64,000 nucleotides of DNA from Schistosoma haematobium (GCF_000699445.3 NC_067200.1:17614510-17678509); one strand, 5' to 3'. Positions 22,885 through 34,985 are shown, counted from the stretch's first letter. The notes: generated from the letters alone by a model not told the origin. Program-made: numbers and translations.

Positions 22885-24237
22885 GAAGTAAACTTCCATA
22901 CAGATTCCATGATAGTGTTATACTATATTAAGAATATTGAGAACCGATATAGCACCTATATAGCCAACCGCCTCGCTGTGGTGCACCAGTATACGAAGGT
23001 TGAACAATGGAATTATGTAAAGTCGTCACAGAATCCAGCTGATTGGACATCAAGAGGTATACAAAAAATGACTGATCTGGAATCTTGGTTCAAATGTCCT
23101 ACCTTACTGCATGGCGAATTCTGTACAACAATCACTGACTATCCGGAACCTACTCCTGACGATATTGAGTTTAGAAAAACTGCTGTGGTTAACTTGAGTA
23201 GTATAAAGCACAACATGTCACCTATTCTCTCTTATTACTCCGAGTGGTTGAAATTAGTCAGGGCCGTAGCCTGGCTTAGAAGGTTCATAGAATTCCTGAT
23301 GGTGCTTCGTTCACCGAGTCATGAAGGATCCGTTCATCTAGGATGTTTAAAGGTCAAAGAACTTAACATCGCCAAGCGTAAAATTTTGTTGATGGTTCAG
23401 AAAGAAGTGTATGGAGAAATACTTAGTGGATTTAAAAACAATGGTAAAGTAGTTAGTCACAATGATCTGAAGTGCTTATCACCGATAATGCTTGATGGGT
23501 TCCTCTGTGTTGGAGGCCGACTAAGCTACTCAGATTTCTCAAATGCCTTTAAACATCCAATAATATTGCCCAGTCGACACTTAGTGACAGAAATGATAAT
23601 TAGACATTATCATAAGGAACAAGGGCACACAGGAACGTCACAAGTACTGGCCACGATTCGAAAAAGGTATTGGATAATAAAAGGAACCGGCACGGTTAAG
23701 AGAGTGATAGGAAAGTGTGTGACATGCCGGCGGTATACGATGGTTACAGGGCAACAATTGATGGCACCACTTCCAGCCTGTAGAGTGCAACAAGGATGGT
23801 ATAGCTTCTCAGTCGTGGGAGTAGACTACTTTGGACCTCTTTTTGTCAAAAGAGGAAGATCATTAGAAAAAAGACATGGATGTGTGTTTACTTGCTTGCA
23901 AACCCGAGCAGTACATATTGAAATGACACATAGTTTGAATACTGATTCGTTTATAATGGCCTTATTACGTTTTATTGGAAGAAGTAGGAAACCTCCGGAA
24001 ATTTACAGTGATAGTGCGTCAAGCTTCATGGGAGCAGATTCTGAGTTAAGGAGGTTTGTGCAACAGTCGAATCAGCAGAAGATAAATATTGAATTGTCAG
24101 CGAGGTCCTCATCCAACAGCATGGGTGTAATTTGGGGAAGAGTGATTAGGTCTATACCAAGACTGGTATTGTTGATCACAAGAGAACAGGTGAAGCAGGT
24201 CTCCTTGAAGCTTTGGATTAGTCTTTGTTGTTATTAA
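22885..24237 (+). pseudogene. BEL RNase H end and truncated integrase (downstream of stop)
   Basis: Continues the same frame after the TGA; the first ATG is 22909. Contains HTDSMIVLYYIKN (RNase H Asp), WTSRGI, the integrase zinc-binding H-H-C-C (RHYHKEQGHTGT ... KCVTC) and core blocks GVDYFGPLFVKRGR and IYSDSASSFMGA. The third catalytic region reads MGVIWGRVIRS, where family members have GGVWER: the catalytic Glu is Gly. Reading then ends at LWISLCCY with the rest of the integrase and the C-terminal domain absent. Confidence 0.85.
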
Positions 24238-24345
24238 TGTAGTTAGGTCGAGTAGGCGTACTGTTGTAAGTCCTACTCGTTCCTATGGTGTGATATGTTA
24301 TATAATGAACCATGACCGTAGGCATCAAGGTAGCTTGTGTGGTAT

Positions 24346-24365
24346 GGAGGGATTTTGGGGGCCGG
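24346..24365 (+). other. Polypurine tract of BEL element
   Basis: G-rich run immediately upstream of the 3' LTR, the expected plus-strand primer position. Confidence 0.6.
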
Positions 24366-24919
24366 TGTAAGATCCATTTTGAATGTGTTGTGTGTTGGTG
24401 AAAGTCCCTCCATGTATATACTTGTACTTTATTCCTATTGATCACATTAGTTGTACATTGTTGTATTTTGATTACATTTGAATTGTTAATATTTTTATTT
24501 TTTGTTATAGTTTTTGTTTTTATTACGCATTCACTAAGTTTGTGTTTCTTCCTGAACTGCATCTGCGTTGTTTTACTTGACACTTGTTCTTGGCCGTAGC
24601 CATATTGATTTGATCCTCCTGTTGTGTGTGATCTATCCAGTCAGGATAGAATAACGTTCATTTGTTGTGATTGGTAATTTTTCCTCATCTTCTATCAACT
24701 TCTTTATTTATTGTAATTTAGATTTAATTGATTGAACAATCATTGGTTGAATAGCCGGGTGATAATATTTGTTTAGGTAACGATTTACATATAAATTTAT
24801 GATGAATTATAGAACCGCTAGTTACCCGATTACTTGTTCTGATTTCGACGGGAAAGGGCGCGTATCTAAAGTCACGGAAGGCTATTCTTCAACATCCAAA
24901 TCGTAGTTTGGATCCTACG
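24366..24919 (+). repeat. 3' LTR of BEL/Pao element
   Basis: Same length as the 5' LTR; ends GGATCCTACG where the 5' copy has GGATCCTACA. No other difference seen by eye. Confidence 0.92.
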
Positions 24920-24924
24920 CATGA
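24920..24924. repeat. Target site duplication (right), CATGA
   Basis: Matches 19037-19041. Removing the element and one copy restores the RT reading frame of the host element. Confidence 0.9.
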
Positions 24925-25790
24925 CACTACCATGTATTTCACCACTTCTTACAGGGACAACGTTAGACAATGAGGAGTTACTTTTAAGTATTGGACGTCG
25001 GTTTCTGAGGAAGGAATCAAACCAAGCAGAAAAGTGTTTTGAACCCCATAAAATGCGAGTTTACCTATAAGAAGTTAGTAGCTAACCATGTCCAGATATA
25101 GCACTAAGACTAGATATCCTTGACTAAGTAGAGAATAGAGTAAATCAAAGACGTCTGAGTGACTTGTCATGCAATATCAATTTTCAAGAAGTCCATGTCG
25201 AGTATCATTGATAAATTTTCCAGCGAGTAAATAGTTATAGAGATCGTCACTGGTAATTTTTTCCATAATCCTAGAGATAACTGGAGTAACACTTATCAGT
25301 CGATAATTGTTTCTGCCGTTCTTATCGCCAGATTTGTAACCTGGTACGATGTATGCGGTTTTCAAACAGTAAGGGTACGAACCAGTTTCCATAGAGAGCG
25401 TAAACAGCTTTAGAAGAAGAAGTGGAATATCTAGCCCACCATACTTTTAGAGAAAGCATGAAACCCCGTTTGCTCCATGACCTCTCGAAAACTTAAGGGT
25501 ATTTATAGCCCAACTAATCTTCAAACACGTGAAGGAGAGAGATTTTATTGAGTTACTACTCATGCACATAACTCTTGAAACAGCACCATTTATAAGTTCT
25601 TCGCCATTTACAAAAATACCATTGAAAAGTTCTGCTATAGCTCGCATATATAATTCGTAAGGTTTACTAAACTTGTACGTTTTAATCGGTGCACAGGAAT
25701 TTAGACAAGATTTAACGATCGGATAGAATTTTTCGATGGCTTCCATGAGAATATTACATGAGAAAAAGTTAGTGCAGTCTGAGAGTTTAA
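24925..25790 (-). pseudogene. Reverse transcriptase, first half (CR1-like)
   Basis: Open segment 25177-25392 with PYCLKTAYIVPGYKSGD, NNYRLISVTPVISRIMEKI and NYLLAGKFI, the RT fingers region. It runs to SGEIHGSVM, where it meets the BEL insertion. Confidence 0.75.
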
Positions 25791-25799
25791 TCAGTGAGC

Positions 25800-27110
25800 G
25801 CAGAAAATCCCAGTCAGTATGCTTATAGTATCTATATTGACAGGTTTACGAATGGATCGTTTATAAGAGGGATAGATAGGGAGAGCACAAACTACTATCT
25901 TATGGTCACTGCTTCCAAATTTATTGCATACTTTTACGCATGGTGGGATGACATCTCTACTAAATATTAGGTTGAGCATACGGTTATCTGTCGTCGAGTG
26001 GCGGTTGACTATGATCACCACTACAGGAAGACTATGTGCCGGTTAACCGATAAGATCACTCGTAGGCCAAATATTAGAAAGCAATTAAGGGCTGTATTCG
26101 AGATGTATTTGTTGACGATCTCGTGGTATCGAGAGAATACCAAGATCGTGCCAGCTTACAGGTTTGGTTACTGGGCGTAACCAAATCCGTGAAAGGTCAC
26201 AATCGACGGAAGAATTTGTGTCTTTAGTGCAGTTAAACAAACAACTACAGTAAAACAATCCCTGGTACAATTGGTTATTATAGTAATTTTTTCTATTCCA
26301 CCGATCGCGTTCTGCTGATAAAAGTGGGCCACTAAAATATTATCACCCCTAGTTGGGGTGCGAACCCACTATTAGCAGCGGTGCATGTCAATGATTGCTG
26401 ACGACTACCGGTACTCCAGTTAACCCAATGAAATTGAAAACTCCAGTGATAACCTCAGCATTAAAGTTTAGATCAGATTCATGTATGAATGTGTAACAGC
26501 TTAGGTTGGTTGGTTAAGAGTTCACCTCAAACAACTGAGCATATGTCAAGACAGTATTGTTCAAGTACTCATTCACTTATTTTGTATAGGCGTTGTATTT
26601 CCAATAATCTTCTACTAAATGTTGAGAGACTTTGTTTGTCTGAACAAATCATCCCACGTTCCACTGTGACTGCGCTCAAGTATAAATAAAGACCTATTTA
26701 CTACTTGTCTGGTTTCTTCTATCAGTAGCACGAGGGTTATCTAGAGGCACGAAAAATGCATTGATAATAAGATCATTACCAGAATTCAAACTTTCTTGAG
26801 CTCTGTAGACTATAACTCAGGTAGTTTGTTGATATTCAAACCGATTCTGGTAAACTATTTAGGGCACTGTCTTCAACTTTATTAGTTGTTAGGGTATCCA
26901 AAACGTATATAAGACAACTACCTCCTTACTTAGTTTCTCTGTCACAGCGATGGAGTCGATAGTTCTGGATATTTAATTCTGAATCAAATACTGCTTGAGA
27001 GCACCATGTTTCAGTGATAATTATGAAAGAAGGCTTGGTTAGAAGAGCTATGGTTCTCAAGTCTCAAATTTTGTTCAGAAGTGAACTTGCATTGATAAGC
27101 CATAAGTTTA
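25800..27110 (-). pseudogene. APE-type endonuclease of the CR1-like element
   Basis: N-terminal block ASSLLNKI-x-DLRTIALL ... IIITETWCSQAVFDSEL, and the terminal S-D-H block at 25791-26021 (LNLIFSRDV ... GSSDHKIVV). The middle is broken into frames. The active-site E of ITETW and the terminal SDH are visible. Confidence 0.65.
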
Positions 27111-27399
27111 AGAAAGGAGTATGGAGTGTTAAAAACCGAGGGCTTCCCCACTGATGTTTAGTATTAGATTTACCTGGACTACGGTTTAATATGTTCGATT
27201 GATCGTATGGGCTACGGCCTGAAGAAACTGTAGTGCTAGTGGGACTTGGGATTTCTGAAGGCCGAAAAATTCATGGTTTTGATAAGGTGGATTAATTTGT
27301 TGAACATGACTTGGTGATCAGTTGCCCATTAGGAAAGTGATGAGAAAAATTACATTTTACAGGCTTAATAAGTAAAGTGTTTGAGGGTAACCACTGGGC

Positions 27400-28574
27400 A
27401 CGCTGGTTCACTGCTTACACAATGGTTGTATTGGCCGTCTTGTGTGACGTTTGAACGAATTGTGGCATTGTAGGCTTCCCTACGATGAGCTTGGTGTCGA
27501 GAAGTATATTTTTGTTTGGTAGAGTAGCGTTTTCATTCTGGCCAGCGTTTTTGTGGTGAGCTAGTTTTCCATGAACTGGGGTCGCTTGCCCCATGCCCAA
27601 CCCTCCCTCTTTATCAGGGCCTGGGACCAGCAGTAGACCCGAGGTTCTCTAGGCGGAGTTTTTGTTTGGTAGGACCATCGTAATATTTTTGCCGTTAGAT
27701 ATGGAACCAGAAGGTTCTGTATATCCCTTCTTCTCATATGATATAGACCTTTTAATTTTAATAGTGTTTTTAAAAGCCTTCACATTAGGACTATGTATTT
27801 GGTTATGGGCTTCTAACGTTGCACTAGAAAATATCGGATCAGTGTCTCTATTAATTATACATTGGTTATCAGAGGTCAATACAGACAGAAGAGACAAATT
27901 AGCACTGTTCATCGGTAGATCAGAGTACTGGCTAACATGAAATAGGTTGGCTGAATCACTGGGTTCAGCTGATGAGGCAACGGGATTTATAATGACCTCA
28001 ACATCGCTATTTTCGTTTAAGGTACGCTTTCGCGTAAGTCTTCGGTTGGTGGTCTTATCTGAGACTTTACGAGAGTTTATAAACTTCGTAGGCGCGTATA
28101 TCAGCTGTTCGGATTCTTTGAACTGTTCAGTTAATAAATGAGAATCGAATCTAAACAAGACCGAGCACGAGTATTTCTGGTGCTTTACATAAAGTCAAAT
28201 ACATTGGCATGGACTATCTTGAAGGTTGGCTGCTTTTAATATCGAATTCCTTATATATTTAATGTCGATTTCGTCAAGTATATTATAGATAATCACGTTA
28301 CTACGAGAGATTATTTGCTTAGTAACTTCACTAGCGATAAAATCGAAAGCAGATTCTATTTGATAATGTCTTTAAGTGCCACAGGAACTACATCCCTTGA
28401 CAATAGCAGTTTAAGGGGTTGATAATGTCTTTAGTTCTTGAGTATGATCATTATTCTTTGATAAAGAGCTCGCAAGTGACTCCATTTCAGAATGCATATT
28501 GCTTAATTGTTTATAGATAGTGTCTTATTCATTCTCAATATTGTCGATACTTTTTTATCTTGAGGTAGAACTCA
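27400..28574 (-). pseudogene. ORF1 of the CR1-like element
   Basis: Starts MSSTSR and goes into heptad-like sequence (YKQLSNMHSEMESLASSLSK), a probable coiled coil, with stops. A 169-codon open segment lies at 27649-28158 with basic (RRLTRKRTL) and Ser/Asn-rich parts. Function by position: nucleic-acid-binding chaperone of the retrotransposon. Confidence 0.5.
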
Positions 28575-28580
28575 TTATTA

Positions 28581-28939
28581 AATTAAAGAGTGAATCATCC
28601 AGCAGCAGGTGTGGTGTAAGTCCACTCCCAGCATTATCTAATTCGAAAGGAATTGTTATTATCTGAAGAATTAGGGCTCTTCCGGGCTCTTTTCTGTCAG
28701 TCGAACCATTTTACTTTGAGCGTTAATTATAATGCTATTTGTGAGTTATACACGAGGGTTCAACGATAATTAAGCGATCTATATTAGATACCATGTTATC
28801 GTAACGCAAAGTTCAAACATACCGCGAATCAATGCAAACAACGTAAACAAGCGGAAAGTTACATAAGGGTCGACAAACAGAAGTACGTGGGAGACTTAAT
28901 AATGACAGTGGAAAAAGAAATATTAGACAATGGCAGGAT
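28581..28939. other. No recognisable feature
   Basis: Short unassigned stretch between the CR1-like ORF1 and an RTE remnant; perhaps 5' leader of the CR1-like element. Confidence 0.4.
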
Positions 28940-29350
28940 TCAGCGAAGAACCTATCAGGGTAATACAGTAAAGTAGAGCAGCCAGTCAAAAGTGGTGAGG
29001 AAAAGTCAATCGCTGAAATTGACAAATAGCGGAACAGGTAGTTGGAACACTTTGAAGAACTATGTGACAGACTAGCAGAACTATGCTCATTGGGTGTCTG
29101 GGCAGTACCTACAAACCCTCTTATAGATGTCACTCTACAACAATCGTAGTCAGCAAGACCATCAAATAAATCACGAATGGAAAAGCGGAAAGTCCAGTTA
29201 CCATTAACAACAGCCCACTATGGGCGAGAACAAACAAGCTTCCAGCTGAAGAGGAAATTAGGAAGAGACTATGAAGGTGGATAATACATATATTGAGGGA
29301 GTCATCAAGCCAAAACCCGAGGCAAGCCTCAACATGGAGTCCTGAAGAGA
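28940..29350 (+). pseudogene. RTE-like remnant with internal deletion
   Basis: First part reads like the segment before the RT (HFEELCDRLAELCSLG). It then jumps to the C-terminal phrase 'ggcgagaacaaacaagcttc ... ctgaagaggaaattaggaag' seen at 11870-11900. The RT body is missing. Confidence 0.55.
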
Positions 29351-30574
29351 CCTCTAGACCTTCTCTGGAAGTCCTCATGCTATTCTAAGGACATAGATGG
29401 TGAAAATTTGTCGTTCACTTTGTACTATTCTTATCCTGTGACATCGCGACATACATGTAGGTAATGACTGAATTTGGAAGGCCTGTACCAGTAACATAGA
29501 TAAACTTCGCATCACTGGTGTGCCAAATTCTTCCAAGATAATTATTCACAAGGAACTGTAGACCATTTTATCAGTGTATTGTTTTTTTCCGAATTTTAGA
29601 ACCACTACAAAAAACCATAATTGAAATTCGCAATAATTCAGGAGGCCACGACATTGAATACTCCGTTAGTTTGCATTTTGATCAATAAGTAATCCAGACG
29701 TTTCATTTTCAAAGAAATTCTACAAGAAGGTAAAAAATAACATTTTAGATTAACTCAACACTCAACCTATGTAATCTATTGATTTTTCCGCTCATTTACG
29801 TTCACTTTTTGACTCCATACCGCAGTTGCTACACTTCTTAAAGTGAAACGAACTTCACTAGGACGTTTAGAATATTTAAACGATACTTGAAAACACTTGG
29901 CGTTAAGACAGAATAGAATAAATCTTTTAGATGATTGCCAATTTTCCCACAGCCTTTACATAATCAAACGATGTATAAATTGACAAATGTTAACTAAGAA
30001 TAAGGATCGAATTCCAGACAGATATCACTACTTCATAGTATGACAGATAATATTAGATGATGAACTACTTCGATTCATATCAGCATCACGTATTTCTGAA
30101 GTTAACTGTTAGCAAACCAACTCATCACCAGTTTGTCATAAACAACATAGTTTGGGACATATAGAGATCAGTTGAAGATGACGCACCACGTCAATACATC
30201 AAGACCAATACCAAGGTACTGATATTAAGGGCATCAGAAGTAATAAATATTAAGCATAGAGAATATTATTGAAGAAGAATGAATTAATGGGATAACAGGT
30301 ATGACCTAAAAGTTTAGAATCTTCAGGAGTGCAATCGCGTCAGTTACACACTGTCATCTAACTTTTCCAACTATTCTTGCATTGTTTCTTTGTACTATTT
30401 AAACATGAATTAATTTTGATTTGATTATTTGTTCTCTGAAGAAATGGCTTACATTGAATCACGAAACATCAGAAAATCTAATTCTTCTACTCACTGGAAT
30501 ATTACATATATTTTATTTTTTTCCAACTATTGTTCATAAAGATTAGATAGACAACAGTCCGATAGCCTGTACAT
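29351..30574. other. No recognisable feature
   Basis: AT-rich unique-looking sequence between an RTE remnant and the solo LTR. No ORF of interest. Confidence 0.5.
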
Positions 30575-31127
30575 TGTAAAATCCAAACTAAGGTTTGGAC
30601 TGCTGAATAGCCATCCAGGTACATTAGACACGCGCCCTTTCCCGTCGAAATCAGAACAAGTAATCGGGTAATTAGCGGTTCTATAATTCATAATAAATTT
30701 ATATGTAAATCGTTACCTAAACAAATATTATCACCCGGCTATTCAACCAATGATTGTTCAATCAATTAAATCTAAATTACAATAAATAAAGAAGTTGATA
30801 GAAGATGAGGAAAAATTACCAATCACAACAAATGGACGTTATTCTATCCTGACTGGATAGATCACACACAACAGGAGGATCAAATCAATATGGCTACGGC
30901 CAAGAACAAGTGTCAAGTAAAACAACGCAGATGCAGTTCAGGAAGAAACACAAACTTAGTGAATGCGTAATAAAAACAAAAACTATAACAAAAAATAAAA
31001 ATATTGACAATTCAAATGTAATCAAAATACAACAATGTACAACTAATGTGATCAATAGGAATAAAGTACAAGTATATACATGGAGGGATTTTCACCAACA
31101 CACAAAACATTCAAAATGGATCTTACA
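30575..31127 (-). mobile_element. Solo LTR of the same BEL/Pao family
   Basis: 553 bp, reverse orientation, matching the LTRs at 19042 and 24366 with scattered differences, mostly at its left end. Flanked by the 5-bp duplication TACAT (30570-30574 and 31128-31132). Left by LTR-LTR recombination of an older insertion. Confidence 0.9.
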
Positions 31128-31621
31128 TACATGTTAACAATCAATAATTTTATAGATTACTGTCATATTTAGTTCGACTCCCACTAGCTTTCTTCTGATC
31201 TACACTTAGATCACTGAGCATCACGTATCAAGGTAGACTTCTTTATATTAGATTTTTCTAATACAGTTAAGGAAAGATTTCATAATTTAAGTTGACATAT
31301 TTTCCCCAGGTAAAAATACTTATGTAACATGAAACTATACGTTACATGAATTTACATTGTCAGTTAATAATTTCAACTAATGTATTTCTCTTAATTTGGA
31401 TGCTTCTGTTTGAATAATGAAACTATTTCAACCGTTGTATTCAGGAGTACCTTATTCAGTGTTTTCATTTTACCACCTGAATACATAAAATTTATCAATA
31501 AAATCCAGTTTGTTAGACTGACATCATCATCATCATTAATTATTGACTAGTGTAAGGTGAATTAACGAATCGCAGGTCCTCTGTTTCATATAGACACTAT
31601 AAGTAACACAGCCATGTCGGA
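31128..31621. other. No recognisable feature
   Basis: Apart from the target duplication at its left edge nothing is recognised. Confidence 0.4.
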
Positions 31622-31845
31622 ATTTATTTATTTATTTGACCACATATATTGGTACAAGCGGGCACCAGGTCCATATGCGCCACACAAATTTCTTTTTGAT
31701 TTGTGTGAGGGCTGTGATACTGCTCGTGTGCCCAAACCGAAGCAGGTGGTTTTCTTAGGGGACCACACATGGAGCCTTTGAATTAATAGTTTTATCCATA
31801 AGGTAGTGGAGCATCGTAAGGAGATTCAGTCCCATGGTTGTCGGT
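31622..31845 (-). repeat. 3'-tail repeat of an RTE-like element, truncated
   Basis: Minus-oriented end: TTTATTTATTTATTT tail, then 'ttggtacaagcgggcacca' and 'gccacacaaa', to the 'gcagtcccatgg' block. Confidence 0.7.
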
Positions 31846-31904
31846 AGGAACAGAAATAAACTACCTTTGGAATTTATTTATTTATTTACAGTGAAACACT
31901 TGAA

Positions 31905-32135
31905 CTCTAACCAAAGTAAATCATTAAGTTCACTTGATGTTATTTTATTTTTATCTTCCCATTATTGTTTAGGACTGCAATTGATCAGTTTCATGTTGGC
32001 ATATGTGCATCCTGTGCGGATTGCCTAGGTGTAGCCTTAAGTCACAAGCTTTTTAAGTAAAGATGAATAGTTTCTAGAAGTCGACTCCAGTTTGACATGC
32101 GTTTCGTCCTATTTAGTACATCATTATTTGTAAGA
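31905..32135 (-). repeat. Sm-alpha-like SINE fragment
   Basis: Shares 'ggactgcaattgatcagt' and 'atatgtgcatcct' with the copy at 34995-35310, in reverse. The hammerhead region near 32090-32125 keeps GGACGAAAC but its CUGANGA box is destroyed. Confidence 0.65.
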
Positions 32136-32760
32136 TTCCATTAAATAAATCCATGGTGATCTAGCTTTAATCGACTTATGAATTCAATTATTAAATCTTA
32201 ATCTTATTAAATCATAATACAAAATTTTGAATTCAAAGATATTCTACTGCTACTTGTGACACCTTAAATTCATCTACGAAGCATTTTCATTTCATGAACT
32301 ATATGCATCAAATGTAAAAACAATTCACTTGAAGTTAACTGTTAGAACACATTATTGTGATGTGTGCTATTTGTATCGACAAATATAAGTGGTATGTAAC
32401 GCGAATTAAGAATGGAATGCAAGAATATATAATTAATTGTCATTGCTACAGAGTATACTACCAGCAATATTTCAAACAGCTACTAATAGATGATCGCAAT
32501 ATGGAAAATGGCGAAAATATGACTGAATTAATGCATACTAGTCAAACTCTACACGAATGTTCTTTCATTTCACATTAGACTTAGTATTTCAATGACATAA
32601 TTCTACATTTGATCGATCAATTTTGTTCAAAACTGGCAACTGAATGAAGTGACATTAATGATGACTTAGTCAGAGGCTGATCGAAAACTGAGTTTCTTGT
32701 TGTTGTCTCTTTTTCAAATATATTATGTATTGATAATACGTTTTGTAACATCGCTTAAAT
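32136..32760. other. SINE arm scrap, otherwise unrecognised
   Basis: A SINE end-arm phrase ('ccatggtgatctagcttt') lies at 32151-32170. The rest, including a small ORF at 32357-32578 (CAICIDKYKW, then IINCHC), is not convincingly anything; the cysteines faintly suggest a RING start but the spacing fails. Confidence 0.3.
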
Positions 32761-33045
32761 TTCAATGGTTGAGATTATGAGTCAGTTGAAGTTGGGCCAC
32801 CATGGAAAATCTGGAAGCACTGGACGGCCGTTTCGTCCTATTGTGGGACTCCTCAGCAGTGAGCATCCAAGATCTCGACCACCTCGGTGTTCGAACCCAG
32901 GACCTATCAGTCTCGCGCGCGAGCGCTTAACGAATAGACCACTGAGCTATCTAGTGCTTCTAGGTTTTCCATGGCGGTCCAGCTTCAACTGACTCATGAT
33001 CTCAACCATTGAAATTGCTATAATATCTACAAAACCTCTTCTGAT
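32761..33045. repeat. Fold-back hammerhead SINE
   Basis: Left arm 32761-32820 and right arm about 32950-33020 are inverted copies (about 90% alike by eye). Between them are one hammerhead, a box-B complement ('gttcgaaccc') and a box-A complement. The right arm lacks its ribozyme. Confidence 0.8.
32817..32862 (-). ncRNA. Hammerhead ribozyme, core intact
   Basis: CTGAGGA, stem II GTCC/GGAC, GAAAC, CGGCCG and GTC all present; stem I has 5 pairs. Confidence 0.8.
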
Positions 33046-33184
33046 ATTAATCTCTTAAATCAACGAAACCTTCCTCTTAGTTACTAACTTTTTCTGTTAA
33101 TAATCTGATTACCTAGTTTTCTTTTAAATAGTTTTATTATTAAATCAATAACACTAAATATGTATATTCAGGTGCTTAATTATA

Positions 33185-34010
33185 GACTTGTGGACAGCTA
33201 GGATGCAGCTAAACGATCTAGACTTCGCAGATGATCTGGTTCTTCTACCGCACACGCAACAAAAAATGCAGGAGAAGATGACCAGTGTAGCAGCAACTTC
33301 AGCAGCAATGGCTTTCAACATACACGAAGGGAAAAGTAAGATTCTACTATACAACACAACATGCACCAATCAAATCACACGTGATGGAGAAACTTTGGAG
33401 GATGTAAAAACTTTTACATATATGGGCAGCATTATTGATGAACACAGTGGATCTGATGCTGATGCGAAAGTGAGGATCGGCAAAGCAAGAGCAACATATC
33501 TACAATTGAAGAACATCTGGAACTCAAAACAACTGTCAATCAACACTAAAATAAGAATTTCAAGTACAAATGTCAAGACAGTTCTACTGTATGGGGCGGA
33601 AACTTGTAGAAATACGAAAGCCATGATCCAAAAGATACGATTGTTTATTAACAGTTATCTACGCAAAATACTTTCGATCCATTGGCCAGACACTATCAGC
33701 AACAACCTATTGTAAGAGAGAATAAACCAAACTCAAGTGGAGGAAGAAATCAGGAAGAAGCGCTGGAAGTGGATAAGGCACACCTTGAGGAAAGCACCCA
33801 ACTGCGTCACGAAGCAAGCCCTTACGTGAAATCCTTAAGGCCAAAGGAGAAGATTAAGACCGAAGAACACATTACTCCGAGGAATGGAGACAGATATGAG
33901 GAGAATGAACGAAAACTAGATAGAACTAGAAAGGAAACCCCAGGAAAGAATGAGTTGGAGAATACTGGACGGTGGCCTATGCTTGATTAAGAGTAACAAT
34001 CGTGAATAAG
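33185..34010 (+). pseudogene. RTE-like reverse transcriptase, 3' half
   Basis: Open from 33188 for 175 codons: MQLNDLDFADDLVLLPHT (catalytic F-A-D-D), [34 protein letters not shown]. It stops at 33713 and the remainder ([32 protein letters not shown]) continues in another frame to 33990. The N-terminal half and endonuclease are absent. Same family as 11490-12150. Confidence 0.8.
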
Positions 34011-34699
34011 TAATTATAAACTTACTTAATTCTTATTCTTAGGTAGCAAGCTATTATAGTTGACGAATTATGCAATCAATCTTATCTTTAGAATATATTG
34101 AAATACATAGTTAGATAGACCAACCACCACTTATACGGTGTTGGTATTATTATTCTTCACCGTAATACCCTAAATGTTAGTGTAGAGTCTTTACAAAGAA
34201 CAAACTGATTAAGAAAGAAATCTCTCTTTGATCAACTATCATTTATAGTAATATATATCAAAAAAGAACTCAATAATATAACACTTCTTATGTCAAACTT
34301 ATTGCATAAGCGTACTATTGTACTTGATCAATATTTATCATTACCTTCTCTCGGTGATAAAACACAAATAATAATAACAAAACAGTGAACAATATAACAA
34401 ATTGATTTTATTACGTATTTAGTATCTATGGGATAAATCATTCAAGTAAACCAAACAGTGATTAAGTAATGCAGTTTCATAATCCTTTTGATATCTATGT
34501 ATCCAATACAATGTGACCAATGTGACATTAGTTGATTCCCCTGAAACATAAATAGAATCCAGGAATAATTTGTAAGAAGTGATGTTTTATTCAATGGGGA
34601 AAATAATAATCGTTTCGATTCAAGAATTTATATCCGTTTAGATTGAATTATGTTTATAACATAATTCAATTGTAAAGCTCATTAGTACAGTTTGTAAAT
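34011..34699. other. No recognisable feature
   Basis: AT-rich, no ORF and no repeat phrase recognised. Confidence 0.5.
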
Positions 34700-34985
34700 T
34701 TTCAGTTTAGTTTAAAAGATGGTAGTTCTAATGAAACTTGACAGCATTAGTCCCGTATCAGAACTGATTTTGTTGGATAGATCATGCCTAGAGCAATGGA
34801 ATTCAGGATGTACGTTTCGTCCTGTTTCGGACTCGTCAGTTGAATGTACCTACATCACAGAGTTCATGTCCGCTCTAAAACTCGAACTTGGTATCGTTCG
34901 TTTCAAACACCATCGCGTTATCCACTCATCTACTTAGTCCTTATAACCACTTAATTGTGCAATAGGGTGAAGTTTAAATTCATTT
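34700..34985 (-). repeat. Sm-alpha-like SINE copy, diverged
   Basis: Reverse copy with a hammerhead at 34797-34850 and a box-B complement ('actcgaact') near 34878. It lies head to head with the plus copy that follows. Confidence 0.65.
34797..34850 (-). ncRNA. Sm-alpha-type hammerhead ribozyme, near-intact
   Basis: Minus strand: CTGACGA box, stem II GTCC/GGAC, GAAAC, cleavage triplet ATC, then CTGAATTCC. Core bases are all kept. Defects: the stem-I pair next to the cleavage site is A opposite C, and stem III has a C-A mismatch (Sm-alpha CGCGCGTC reads CGTACATC, both changes CpG-like). Confidence 0.75.

Larger units (their letters stand above)
19042..24919 (+). mobile_element. Young BEL/Pao LTR retrotransposon, internally defective
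   Basis: 5878 bp, bounded by two 554-bp LTRs that I find identical except for the last base, and by the 5-bp target duplication CATGA (19037-19041 and 24920-24924). Internal order gag, protease, RT, RNase H, integrase is typical of BEL/Pao. Two lesions: an in-frame TGA at 22882-22884, and loss of the integrase end with everything after it, so only about 130 bp separate the last stop from the 3' LTR. Near-identical LTRs mean recent insertion; the lesions suggest it was copied with help from an intact relative. Confidence 0.92.
18150..28580 (-). pseudogene. CR1/Jockey-like non-LTR retrotransposon, split by a BEL element
   Basis: Minus-strand element with ORF1 (about 28574-27400), endonuclease (about 27110-25800), RT first half (25790-24925) and, beyond the BEL insertion, RT second half (19036-18150). 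Endonuclease start reads INASSLLNKI ... IIITETWCS ... YRLHRCDRETK; its end has NLIFSRDV and GSSDHKIVV. The RT has NNYRLISVTPVISRIMEKI, SGEIHGSVM, then after the insertion GPLLFLVFINDS, LLYAD-like and LEHCTFIL. Several stops and frameshifts, so it was old before the BEL element arrived. Clade name is by motif only; schistosome SR1/Perere elements are candidates. Confidence 0.75.

Noticed and set aside
32357..32578. RING-finger fragment (CAICIDKYKW)
   Set aside because: Only the first cysteines resemble a RING; spacing and later ligands are absent and there are no splice sites to support it.
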